DNA of 57,270 bases from Nocardioides sp. Its GTDB lineage: Bacteria > Actinomycetota > Actinomycetes > Propionibacteriales > Nocardioidaceae. The stretch's first letter is position 1; each line of letters opens with the position of its first letter. Positions 7,687 through 14,747 of this stretch are shown one piece after another. Below the pieces are notes generated by a model. It was not told where the DNA came from and ran no database searches. It worked only from the letters and a program-made list of their open reading frames with translations. The position numbers and the translations under genes are program-made. The DNA lies in assembly GCF_030655615.1 (NCBI RefSeq), contig NZ_JAURVJ010000122.1:1-57270 (forward strand), read 5' to 3'.

Positions 7687-9519
7687 TCAGGCCGGCTGGG
7701 CCACGGGGACGGTGGTGGGTGCGGGGGTGGGGACGACCGGGGCGACGCGCTGGCCGATGCGCAGGAACGAGCCGGTCCGCTCGGTCCCGAGCAGGGCGGT
7801 GGGTACGCCGTCCTCGACGACGACCTGCCCGCTGATCATCACCAGCGGGACGGTCGCGGCGTTGCGGTTGACCATGCGGGGAAGGCCGTCGTACTGCTCG
7901 ACGGGCGACTCGGCGTAGGCCTCGAGCGACGTGTCGAGGCGGGTCGGGTCGACGACCACGAGGTCGGCGCGGTCGCCCTCGCGCAGGTGGCCCGCGTCGA
8001 TGCCGTACCAGTCGGCCAGCTCGCCCGTGAGGCGGTGGACGGCCTGCTCGACGGAGAGGAACGGCGTGCCGGCGACCTCGGCGTCGCGGACGTGGCGGAG
8101 CAGGCGCAGGCCGAAGTTGTAGAACGCCATGTTGCGCAGGTGGGCGCCGGCGTCGGAGAAGCCCATCTGCACGTGGGGGCTCTGCGCCATCTTCTTCAGC
8201 ACCTGCGGGCGGTGGTTGCTGATCGTCGTGCGCCAGCGGACGGCCGTGCCGTGCTCGAGGACGAGGTCGAGGAATGCGTCGACGGGGTGGACGGGGTTGC
8301 CGCGGGTGCCGCGCTCGACGCCGACCTGGCCGAACGACTTGCCGACCACCGAGGGGTCGGGGCACGCGACGATCTCGGCGTCGAAGAGGTCGCGGTGCCA
8401 GACGCGCGGGCCGTACTTGGTCTCGTAGTCCTTGCGGAACCACGCGCGATAGTCGGGGTCGCGCAGCAGGTCGTCGCGGGCGATCTTCTCGGTGAGGTGG
8501 AGGGCGGCGGCGCCCGAGCCGAACTCCTCGAAGATGACCAGGTCGATGCCGTCGGCGTAGACCTCGAAGGGCACCGGGAGGTGCTGCCAGCGGAAGTCGG
8601 CGCCGACCTTGTTGACCGCGCCCGCGAGGCCGTTCATCAGGTGGATGACGAACGGGATCGCCTTGACGTCGGCGGCCGAGAGGAGGCTGGTCTTGAGCGG
8701 CTTGCGGCGGGTGCCGGGCAGGCCGATCGACTTGAGGGCCTGGGTGAGGATCGTCTGCGGGTGGCTCGCGTCGGGCCCGGCCTGGAGCGCGCGGCCGCGG
8801 CGGCGCAGGATGCCGTTGAGCCCGCGCATCTCCTTGCCCTTGGCGTAGGTCGAGGGCAGCGTGCGCGAGCGGCAGGTGTCGCCGTCGAGCTTGTCGAAGA
8901 GCAGCTGCTGGGCCGACATGCCGACGAACCCGGCGTCGAGGGCGTCGGTGAGCATCCGCTCCATCCGGGCCTGCTCGGCCGGCGTCGGACGGACCTCGGG
9001 ACGCGTGGCGCGATCGAGCCCCATGGTCGCCGTACGCATGTCGGAGTGGCCGATGAACGCCGCCAGGTGCGGGCCGAGCGGCAGCCGCTCGAGCGCGGCG
9101 ACGTAGTCGGTCGGTGTCTTCCAGTCCTGGTGCTTGTCGACCGCCGCGATGACGTGCTGGCGCGGGATGGCCTCGACCCGACCGAACAGGTCGCCGGCGT
9201 CGACGCCGCCGACGTGGACCGTCGAGAGCGAGCACGAGCCGAGCAGGACCGTCGTCACGCCGTGGCGCACGGACTCGTCGAGCCCGGGGCCCTCGAGCAC
9301 CTCGACGTCGTAGTGGGTGTGGATGTCGACCATGCCCGGCATCACCCAGCGGCCGCGGGCGTCGACGACCCGGGTGCCGGGGCCGGGCTCGAGCGGCTCG
9401 GCCGAGACGGCGACGACGATCCCGTCGCGGAGGCCGAGGTGGCGCAGGGCCGAGGGGGCGCCGGTCCCGTCGAACCAGCGGCCGCCCTCGATGATCGTGT
9501 CGTAGGTCACGTGGCCCAT
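7687..9519 (-). CDS. Amidohydrolase, N-acyl-D-amino-acid deacylase-like
   Basis: 610 residues from ATG 9519. The metal-binding motif PGMVDIHTHYD (His 67 and 69) opens a TIM barrel, with IGHSDMR and GFSDAGAH further on; HLREGDRADLVVVDP and VISGQVVVEDGVP form the composite beta-sandwich at the end. This is the D-aminoacylase/COG3653 branch of the amidohydrolase superfamily, whose members hydrolyse N-acyl amides or related cyclic amides. A Pro/Thr-rich tail (VPTPAPTTVPVAQPA) follows the domain. An upstream in-frame start at 9540 is less likely because it would overlap the TGACACGCGTCA box. The promoter carries two operator-like palindromes shared with the neighbouring TetR units. Substrate unknown. 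Confidence 0.8.
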   Translation of the reverse strand: MGHVTYDTIIEGGRWFDGTGAPSALRHLGLRDGIVVAVSAEPLEPGPGTRVVDARGRWVMPGMVDIHTHYDVEVLEGPGLDESVRHGVTTVLLGSCSLSTVHVGGVDAGDLFGRVEAIPRQHVIAAVDKHQDWKTPTDYVAALERLPLGPHLAAFIGHSDMRTATMGLDRATRPEVRPTPAEQARMERMLTDALDAGFVGMSAQQLLFDKLDGDTCRSRTLPSTYAKGKEMRGLNGILRRRGRALQAGPDASHPQTILTQALKSIGLPGTRRKPLKTSLLSAADVKAIPFVIHLMNGLAGAVNKVGADFRWQHLPVPFEVYADGIDLVIFEEFGSGAAALHLTEKIARDDLLRDPDYRAWFRKDYETKYGPRVWHRDLFDAEIVACPDPSVVGKSFGQVGVERGTRGNPVHPVDAFLDLVLEHGTAVRWRTTISNHRPQVLKKMAQSPHVQMGFSDAGAHLRNMAFYNFGLRLLRHVRDAEVAGTPFLSVEQAVHRLTGELADWYGIDAGHLREGDRADLVVVDPTRLDTSLEAYAESPVEQYDGLPRMVNRNAATVPLVMISGQVVVEDGVPTALLGTERTGSFLRIGQRVAPVVPTPAPTTVPVAQPA

Positions 9520-9534
9520 TGGACCCGCTCGACC

Positions 9535-9548
9535 TGACACGCGTCAAC
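9535..9548. promoter_or_regulatory. TGACACGCGTCAAC box
   Basis: TGACACGCGTCAAC lies 15 bp upstream of the amidohydrolase start. The same sequence, TTGACACGCGTCAA, occurs at 16122-16135 before the flavin monooxygenase gene. TGAC/GTCA arms around a 4-nt centre make it a near-palindrome of the TetR-operator type. No other full copy was noticed in the window. Confidence 0.5.
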
Positions 9549-9556
9549 AGGTGCAG

Positions 9557-9581
9557 GACACCAGTCTGGACAGGTGTCTGA
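9557..9581. promoter_or_regulatory. Second operator-like repeat before the amidohydrolase
   Basis: GACACC (9557-9562) and GGTGTC (9573-9578) are inverted. Overlapping them, CTGGACAGGTGTCTGA (9566-9581) repeats the left half of the 5436 operator (CTGGACA). This could let the TetR protein encoded at 5444 also control the amidohydrolase. The right half-site is poor, so confidence is limited. Confidence 0.35.
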
Positions 9582-9594
9582 TCCGGCCCGCCGA

Positions 9595-9659
9595 CGATAG
9601 TCCCGGGCGAACTGGCCCCTCAAGACCCGTCTCAGGGGCCATTTCGCCCGGGACTATCG
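9595..9659. terminator. Very long hairpin after the FAD oxidoreductase gene
   Basis: A 17-bp perfect stem (CGATAGTCCCGGGCGAA with its complement), one C/T mismatch and a further 8-bp perfect stem (TGGCCCCT) enclose a 13-nt loop. The right arm contains the TAG stop of the FAD oxidoreductase (9654-9656). It separates that gene from the amidohydrolase promoter, so a terminator role is likely, although there is no U-tract. Confidence 0.6.
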
Positions 9660-11102
9660 GGCGGTGGCGGCGAGGGCGCGCTCGGCGGCGCGGAAGCCGC
9701 ACATCCCGTGGACCCCCGCGCCGGGCGGGGTGGCCGAGGAGCAGAGCCAGATGCCGGGGGCGCCGGTGGCGTAGGGGTCGGGGGCGAGGCGGGGGCGGCC
9801 GACGAGCTGGAGCAGGTCGTTGGCGCCGCCGGCGATGTCGCCGCCGACGTAGTTGGCGTTGTCGGCCTCGTGGTCGGCGGGGGTGCGCACGGCGGTCGCG
9901 ACGACGTGCTCGCGCAGGCCGGGGGCGAAGCGCTCGAGCTGGTCGAGGACGATCCGCTCGCCCTGCGCGGCGGAGCCCTCCCACCGGGCGGGGACGTGGG
10001 CGTAGGCCCAGACCGGGTGCACGCCGTCGACGGCGCGGGTCGGGTCGGCCAGCGACTGCTGGGCGACGAGGACGAACGGCTGCTCGGGCATGACGCCACG
10101 GCTCACGTCGGCCTCGGCCGCCGCGACCTGCTCGAGGGTGCCGCCCAGGTGGACGGTGCCGGCGCGGCGGGCGGCCTCGGCGGTCCACGGCACCCCGCCG
10201 CGCACGGCGAGGTCGACCTTGAACGCGCCGGGACCGTAGCGCCAGCGGCCGTAGGTCCGCTGCCGGCGGGCCGGCAGCCGGTCGCCGAGGATCTCGGCGG
10301 CCGCCTGGGGGCCGGTGTCGAGCATGGTGATCGTGGCCCTCGGCAGGTCGGCGGAGGTACGGACGGCGTGGCTCGTGACGATCTCGCCGCCGAGCTCGGT
10401 GAGCATCGACGCGAGCGCGCGGGTGATCGCAGCGGACCCGCCCTCGGGGACGGGCCAGCCGTGCCGGTGGCCGGCCGCGGTGAGCATGACCCCGACCGAC
10501 GCGGTGACCGGTCGCGAGAGCGGCCGGAACGCGTGGGCCGCGGAGCCGGCGAAGAGCGCGCGGGCCTGGGGCGTGCGGAAGCGGCGGGCCAGCACGGTTG
10601 CCGGGAGCGCGGCGCGCAGGCCGAAGCGCGCCATCGACACCGGGTGGTCGGGCCAGCGGACGATCGGGCCGAGGATGTCGCCGGCGAGGTCGTCGAAGCG
10701 GTCGACGAGGGGGCCGAACACGCCCCGCCAGGCCCGCCCGTCGACCCCGAGCCCGCGACACGTCTCGTCGAGGTCGCGCACGAGCACCCCCGCCGTACCG
10801 TCGTCGAGCGGGTGGACGAGGTCGATCTCGGGCCAGCGCCAGACGAGACCGTGGTCGGCGAGGGGCAGGGAGGCGAGGTAGGGCGACGCCAGGGCGAACG
10901 GGTGCACCGCCGAGCAGACGTCGTGGAGCAGGCCGGGGAGGGTGAGCTCCTCGGTGCGGGTGCCGCCGCCGATGGTCGCGGCCGCCTCGAGCACGGTGAC
11001 CCGGTGTCCCGCCTGGGCCAGCCGGACCGCAGCGGCCAGTCCGTTGGGGCCGGAGCCGACGACGACGGCGTCGGTGCGGGCGGCGTCGGGCGGCGGGGTC
11101 AC
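9654..11102 (-). CDS. FAD-dependent oxidoreductase, phytoene desaturase-like
   Basis: 482 residues from GTG 11102. The ADP-binding motif VVVGSGPNGLAAAVRLAQAG is followed by VTVLEAAATIGGGTRT. The C-terminal GANDLLQLVGRP and GIWLCSSATPPGAGVHGMCG are typical of the phytoene desaturase/PYROXD2-like COG1233 family. Substrate is unknown; no crtB or other carotenoid gene is near, so a carotenoid role is not supported. Its GTG overlaps the alcohol dehydrogenase stop by 4 nt, so the two were designed to be translated together. The stop codon lies inside a long hairpin. Confidence 0.8.
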   Translation of the reverse strand: MTPPPDAARTDAVVVGSGPNGLAAAVRLAQAGHRVTVLEAAATIGGGTRTEELTLPGLLHDVCSAVHPFALASPYLASLPLADHGLVWRWPEIDLVHPLDDGTAGVLVRDLDETCRGLGVDGRAWRGVFGPLVDRFDDLAGDILGPIVRWPDHPVSMARFGLRAALPATVLARRFRTPQARALFAGSAAHAFRPLSRPVTASVGVMLTAAGHRHGWPVPEGGSAAITRALASMLTELGGEIVTSHAVRTSADLPRATITMLDTGPQAAAEILGDRLPARRQRTYGRWRYGPGAFKVDLAVRGGVPWTAEAARRAGTVHLGGTLEQVAAAEADVSRGVMPEQPFVLVAQQSLADPTRAVDGVHPVWAYAHVPARWEGSAAQGERIVLDQLERFAPGLREHVVATAVRTPADHEADNANYVGGDIAGGANDLLQLVGRPRLAPDPYATGAPGIWLCSSATPPGAGVHGMCGFRAAERALAATAR

Positions 11103-12123
11103 GTCGTCAGTCTGACCTTGAGCACCTCGGCGCTCCGCGCCGCCACCGCGGCGTAGGCCTCGGCGGCGTCGGCGAGGTCGTAGGTGTGGGTGAGGATGCC
11201 CGTGGTGTCGAGGCGCCCGTGCACCACCAGCGGGACGAGGTCGCGCCAGGTGCGGTGGACGGGCGCGGTCGTCATCCGCAGGGTGATGCTGCGGTAGACG
11301 CCCATCAGCAGCGGCAGCGGGAACGGCTCGAGGTCGTGGATCCCGACGACCGAGACCGTGCCGCCCGCGCGGACCGCGGCGAAGGCGTCGGTGAGCGAGC
11401 CGTCGGTCGCGACCGCGTCGATGACCGCGTCGGCGCCGCGGCCCTGGGTGGCCTCGAGGACGGCCTCGACCGTGGGCCCGTCGACGGCCGTCGCACCCGA
11501 GGCGACGGCGCGCTCCACCCGGCCGGCCACCGGGTCGACCGCCAGCACCCGGCCCGCGCCCAGCGCGTACGCCGACCGCACCGCGCACAGGCCGACCGCG
11601 CCGATCCCGAGCACGACGACGGTGCCGCCGGGCGGGATGTCGGCGCGCTGCGCGCCTGCCCACCCGGTACCGAGGTTGTCGGTGAGCAGCAGCGCCGCCT
11701 CGTCGTCGATCTCGTCGGGCAGCACGTGCAGGTTGAAGTCGGCCGCCGGTACGGCGAGCAGGTCGCTCTGCCCGCCCCCCAGCCCGCTGCCCGAGCCGAA
11801 GACGACACCGCCCTGGGTACAGGTGACCGGGCGCCCGCGTAGCAGCCGATGCACCCACCGCAGCCGGCGACGGACGCCACCATGACCCGGTCCCCGACCG
11901 CGACCCGCCGCACGTCGGAGCCCACGCCGGCCACCCGTCCCACCACCTCGTGGCCCACGGCCACCGGGAAGAACGGCAGGTCGCCGTCGTAGAAGTGCAG
12001 GTCGGACCCGCAGATCGCCGTCGAGGTGACCTCGACGACCGCGCCGTCGAGGCCGGGCAGCGAGGGGCCCGGGACCGTGTCGACCGACACCTGCCCCGTG
12101 CCGTGGATGACCACCGAGCGCAT
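11099..12123 (-). pseudogene. Zinc-dependent alcohol dehydrogenase with one frameshift
   Basis: The N-terminal part is read in one frame from ATG 12123 (MRSVVIHGTG; catalytic-zinc motif ICGSDLHFYDG and GHEVVG; structural-zinc cysteines CGGCIGC). The rest (RPVTCTQGGVVFGSGSG, Rossmann motif VLGIGAVGLCAVRSA, to EVLKVRLTT) is read in another. The switch falls at 11833-11836, where a Gly codon is one base short. Restoring one base gives a normal MDR-family enzyme of about 341 residues with the fourth structural Cys (RPVTC) back in place. No slippery heptamer is seen, so this is a 1-nt deletion or a sequencing error. The stop overlaps the FAD oxidoreductase start. The start lies only 21 bp from the repeat-bounded cassette, which may have displaced its promoter. 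Confidence 0.8.
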
Positions 12124-12144
12124 GCTCGCGACCCTAGTGCGGCA

Positions 12145-12240
12145 GGTTGTCGCAGAACTACTGATGAAAGTCCGTCGGCGACCGACTACCCAGCCTGGGC
12201 TGGCGACGGTGGCGGCACTTTCAGCAGTAGTTGTGCGGGG
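12145..12240. repeat. Left hairpin pair of the cassette
   Basis: CGCAGAACTACTGATGAAAGT (12151-12171) pairs with ACTTTCAGCAGTAGTTGTGC (from 12217), with an additional CCGTCG/CGACGG pair (12172, 12204) inside. It sits between the divergent alcohol dehydrogenase and AbiEi/DUF559 genes, where a terminator would not be expected. Confidence 0.75.
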
Positions 12241-12322
12241 CATCAGGCTCGATCGGCGGCCGCTGCCGCGCCCTGTGGATGACGGGATGCGGCAAAGACC
12301 CACCTGGGGCAGGGTTCCGGTC

Positions 12323-13218
12323 ATGTCCCGGACCGTCGCCGAGCTGCCCGTCGAGCTCGGCGGCGTCGCGCGCTACCAGGCGCTGTCACAGGTGGTCACG
12401 CGGGCCGAGCTCGAGCTGGCGGTCGCCGGCGGTTCGGTGCTGCGCGACTCGCGAGGCATCTACGCGTGCCCGGCACGGACGAGGCGAGGCGCGTGGCCCT
12501 GCGGCTCGGGGGAGTGCTGTCCCTGACCAGTGCTGCGCTCCATCACGGCTGGGGTGTGAAGACGGAACCGGACAGGCCGCACGTGACGGTGGGTCGCGGC
12601 CGCAAGCTCGGGGCCCGCGCCGACCTCGCCCACGTGCACCGGGCCGAGCTCGGACCCGCAGGCGTCCAGGACGGCGTGACCGTTCCGGCGCTCACGCTGG
12701 TGCAGTGCCTGCGGTCGCTCCCGGAGGACGAGTCGCTGGCCATCGCCGACTCCGCCCTGCGCGAGGACGGGTGCCACCAGCTGCTGGCCAAGGTCGCGGA
12801 CGAGGCCAAGGGGCGAGGGGCGTCACGAGTCCGACTGGTCGCGTCGCGAGCGTCCGGCACGGCGTCGGGTCCGTTCGAGTCGGTGGCTCGCCACATCTGC
12901 CACGGCGTCCCTGGCTTGAAGGTCGAACCCCAGGTGACGGTGCGCAAGGGCACGTTCTCCGCCCGCGCGGACCTCGTCGACGAGAGGCTGCGCGTCGTGG
13001 TCGAGGCCGACTCCTTCGAGTGGCACGGCAACCGCGCGGCGCTGGCCAGCGACTGCCGTCGTTACAACCGGATGGTCGTCGGGGGCTGGATCGTGCTGCG
13101 CTTCGCCTACGAGGACGTCATGTTCCACCCGGACTACGTCCACGAGGTGCTCGTCGAGGCCGTCGCGCTCGCAGAACTACTGCTGAAGGTCGGCGACCTG
13201 CTGGGTCGCGCCGCCTGA
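12323..13218 (+). pseudogene. AbiEi-like HTH plus DUF559 (Vsr-like) endonuclease, frameshifted
   Basis: The N-terminal 47 codons from ATG 12323 (VARYQALSQVVTRAELELAV...LRDSRGIYA) form the winged-helix domain found in AbiEi-type antitoxins. The frame must slip back one base at 12464-12468 to continue as VPGTDEARRVALRLGG and the C-terminal domain. That domain (FESVARHICHGVPGL, ARADLVDERLRVVVEADS, EWHGNRAALASDCRRYN, GWIVLRFAYEDV) is DUF559, a PD-(D/E)XK fold related to very-short-patch repair nucleases, with Glu/Asp residues in place. Restored length is about 298 residues. A GTG at 12466 could start the second part alone. The 3' end (codons for LAELLLKVG) overlaps a copy of the flanking repeat. 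No AbiEii toxin gene is adjacent. Confidence 0.75.
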
Positions 13219-13264
13219 CGCGGTCGGGTCGAGGCGACTTTCGTCAGTAGTTGTGCGAGCAACC
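13168..13264. repeat. Right hairpin pair of the cassette
   Basis: CTCGCAGAACTACTGCTGAA (from 13168) pairs with the inverted copy at 13237-13259 (TTTCGTCAGTAGTTGTGCGA core). The left arm is inside the AbiEi/DUF559 coding sequence and the stop codon is in the loop. It lies in the convergent gap before the hydrolase stop (13279) and could also terminate transcription. Confidence 0.75.
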
Positions 13265-13278
13265 GACCTGAGCCACCG

Positions 13279-14187
13279 CTAGTCGAACGTGCGCGCCAGG
13301 AACTCGAGCTGGTGCCGCACGGTGGCGTCGTGCCAGGGCTTACCGGCGTAGACGTCGAAGTGGTCACCCGGGTAGTGGCGCACCAGCGCCCGCGCGGCGA
13401 AGGCCGCCTTCATCGACGCCTGCGGCGGGGCGCTGCGGTCGAAGTCGGCGACCTGGACGAGGGTCGGCGCGGTGACGTCCTTGGCGACCTTGGACGGCCG
13501 GTGCCTGCCCAGCTCGAGCCCGACGGTCGCGTCGACCTCGTTGACCCAGGTGGGTCCGGCCATGGCCAGGTAGTCCTCGCGCGCGCCGTCGAGGGTGAGC
13601 GCACCGAGCTCGCCGGGGGCGGCGACGACGGGCATCATCCGCGCGCCCCTGCCGACGCGCGACCGGAAGCCGAGCGCGGTGCTGCGCGCGATCGACCCGA
13701 GCGAGTGGTGCTGCAGGGCCAGGCGCCCGGCGGCCGGTCCGTCGACGAGCGGCGTCACCGCGATCACGGCGGCGACGTCGTCACGGCCCGCGGCGACCGC
13801 GAGCACGTGGCCGCCGGCGAGCGAGACGCCCCATAGCACGACCCGGGTGGGGTCGACGCCCGGCAGCTTGCGGGCCGCGTCGATCGCGGCGCGGTAGTCG
13901 GCCTGCTGGCCGGCGACGGAGACCGTCTGGCGGGGGGCGCCGCCCGAGGCGCCGAAGCCGCGGTAGTCGAAGGCGAGCACGTGGTAGCCGGCCTCGGCGA
14001 GCGGCCGCGCGAAGGCCGCGAGCCCGGAGTCCTTGGTGCCGGCCAGGCCGTGGGCCATCACCACCACCGGCCGGTCGGGCGCACCCGCGAAGTGCCAGGC
14101 GTCGATGGTGTCGCCACCGGACAGGAAGGTGACGGTCACGGGGTCGGTCAGGGGGTCGGTCAGGGGGTCGGTCACAGGTTCGGTCAT
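13279..14187 (-). CDS. Alpha/beta hydrolase
   Basis: 302 residues. VVMAHGLAGTKDSG forms the oxyanion region, VLAFDYRGFGASGG the following strand, and WGVSLAGGH the nucleophile elbow (GxSxxGG). PTLVQVADFDRSAPP holds the likely acid and HYPGDHFDVY the His. The family includes dienelactone hydrolase-like and peptidase S9-like enzymes. The ATG (14185-14187) overlaps the TetR stop, so it is the last gene of a monooxygenase-TetR-hydrolase operon; hydrolysing the ester or lactone made by that monooxygenase is a sensible inference. The N-terminus (TDPLTDPLTDPVT) comes from a 12-bp tandem repeat, so the exact N-terminal length may vary between strains. Confidence 0.8.
   Translation of the reverse strand: MTEPVTDPLTDPLTDPVTVTFLSGGDTIDAWHFAGAPDRPVVVMAHGLAGTKDSGLAAFARPLAEAGYHVLAFDYRGFGASGGAPRQTVSVAGQQADYRAAIDAARKLPGVDPTRVVLWGVSLAGGHVLAVAAGRDDVAAVIAVTPLVDGPAAGRLALQHHSLGSIARSTALGFRSRVGRGARMMPVVAAPGELGALTLDGAREDYLAMAGPTWVNEVDATVGLELGRHRPSKVAKDVTAPTLVQVADFDRSAPPQASMKAAFAARALVRHYPGDHFDVYAGKPWHDATVRHQLEFLARTFD
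14141..14174. repeat. 12-bp tandem repeat inside the hydrolase 5' end
   Basis: Nearly three copies of GGGTCGGTCAGG (units start at 14141, 14153, 14165) on the plus strand encode repeated Asp-Pro-Leu/Val-Thr on the minus strand. The unit length preserves the frame. Confidence 0.8.
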
Positions 14188-14747
14188 CGCACGTCTCCGT
14201 AGATCGAGCGGAGCCAGATCGACACCACGGTGTCGACCAGCTCGTCGCGGGTGAGGTCGCCGCCGAGCGCGAGGCGCTCGAGCATGCGGTCGTTGAGCTC
14301 GAGCAGCACCGAGGCCAGTGCGGCGGGGTGGTCGTGGCCGCCGGCGGCCTCGATGACGGTGGCGAGGTGGGGCACGAAGGACTGCCGGTCGGCGTCCCAG
14401 AGCTCCCGGACGCTGGCGTTGGTCGCCCGCGCATCGAGCATCGCGCGGAAGAGGTGCTGGTGCCGCTCCCACGCGCCGAACAGCCCGCGCACCATGGCCT
14501 CGACGCGCTTCGCCGGCGGACCGTCGCCGTCGAGGAAGGCAGCCGCGGCGAGGGACTCGTCGTACATCTCCTCCATGAGCGCCGCCGTCGCCTGCGCCTT
14601 GTTCTCGAAGTAGAAGTAGAACGCCGACCGGGTCACGCCGGCCCGCCGCGAGATGTCGGCGATGGTGATCGAGTCGAGGCTCGACTCCTGGAGCTGGAGG
14701 TCGAGCGACTCGAGGAGCGCCGTACGCCGGGCGTCGCCCTTGGTCAT
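14184..14747 (-). CDS. TetR family transcriptional regulator
   Basis: 187 residues. The HTH region is RRTALLESLDLQLQESSLDSITIADISRRAGVTRSAFYFYFENKAQATAALM, the clear TetR pattern. A helical domain follows. The ATG overlaps the flavin monooxygenase stop (atga) and its stop overlaps the hydrolase ATG, so the regulator is embedded in the operon it probably controls. The likely operator is TTGACACGCGTCAA, 23 bp upstream of the monooxygenase start, and the near-identical box at 9535 may be a second target. This assignment is inference. Confidence 0.85.
   Translation of the reverse strand: MTKGDARRTALLESLDLQLQESSLDSITIADISRRAGVTRSAFYFYFENKAQATAALMEEMYDESLAAAAFLDGDGPPAKRVEAMVRGLFGAWERHQHLFRAMLDARATNASVRELWDADRQSFVPHLATVIEAAGGHDHPAALASVLLELNDRMLERLALGGDLTRDELVDTVVSIWLRSIYGDVR

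Larger units (their letters stand above)
12145..13264. mobile_element. Candidate repeat-bounded cassette carrying an AbiEi/DUF559 gene
   Basis: The left end GGTTGTCGCAGAACTACTG (12145-12163) is an imperfect inverted copy of the right end CAGTAGTTGTGCGAGCAACC (13245-13264); the similarity continues inward to a GAAAGTC segment, about 29 nt in all. Each end also contains a second, oppositely oriented copy, so four copies form two hairpins around a single gene. No transposase, no Y1 HUH motif and no clear target-site duplication were seen. The organisation resembles a small mobile or formerly mobile unit. It could also be a gene with shared regulatory hairpins. Confidence 0.5.

Noticed and set aside
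9654-11102. Carotenoid biosynthesis locus based on the phytoene desaturase-like protein
   Set aside because: No crtB, crtE or lycopene cyclase is nearby, and COG1233 proteins have many non-carotenoid members.
11825-11850. Programmed frameshift in the alcohol dehydrogenase
   Set aside because: No slippery heptamer or downstream pseudoknot is apparent, and MDR enzymes are not known to use frameshifting.
12323-13218. AbiE-type toxin-antitoxin system
   Set aside because: Only the AbiEi-like HTH is present, fused to DUF559; there is no AbiEii nucleotidyltransferase gene next to it.
12145-13264. REP/RAYT or classical insertion sequence
   Set aside because: No HUH/Y1 or DDE transposase motif and no clear target duplication were seen, so only a candidate cassette is claimed.
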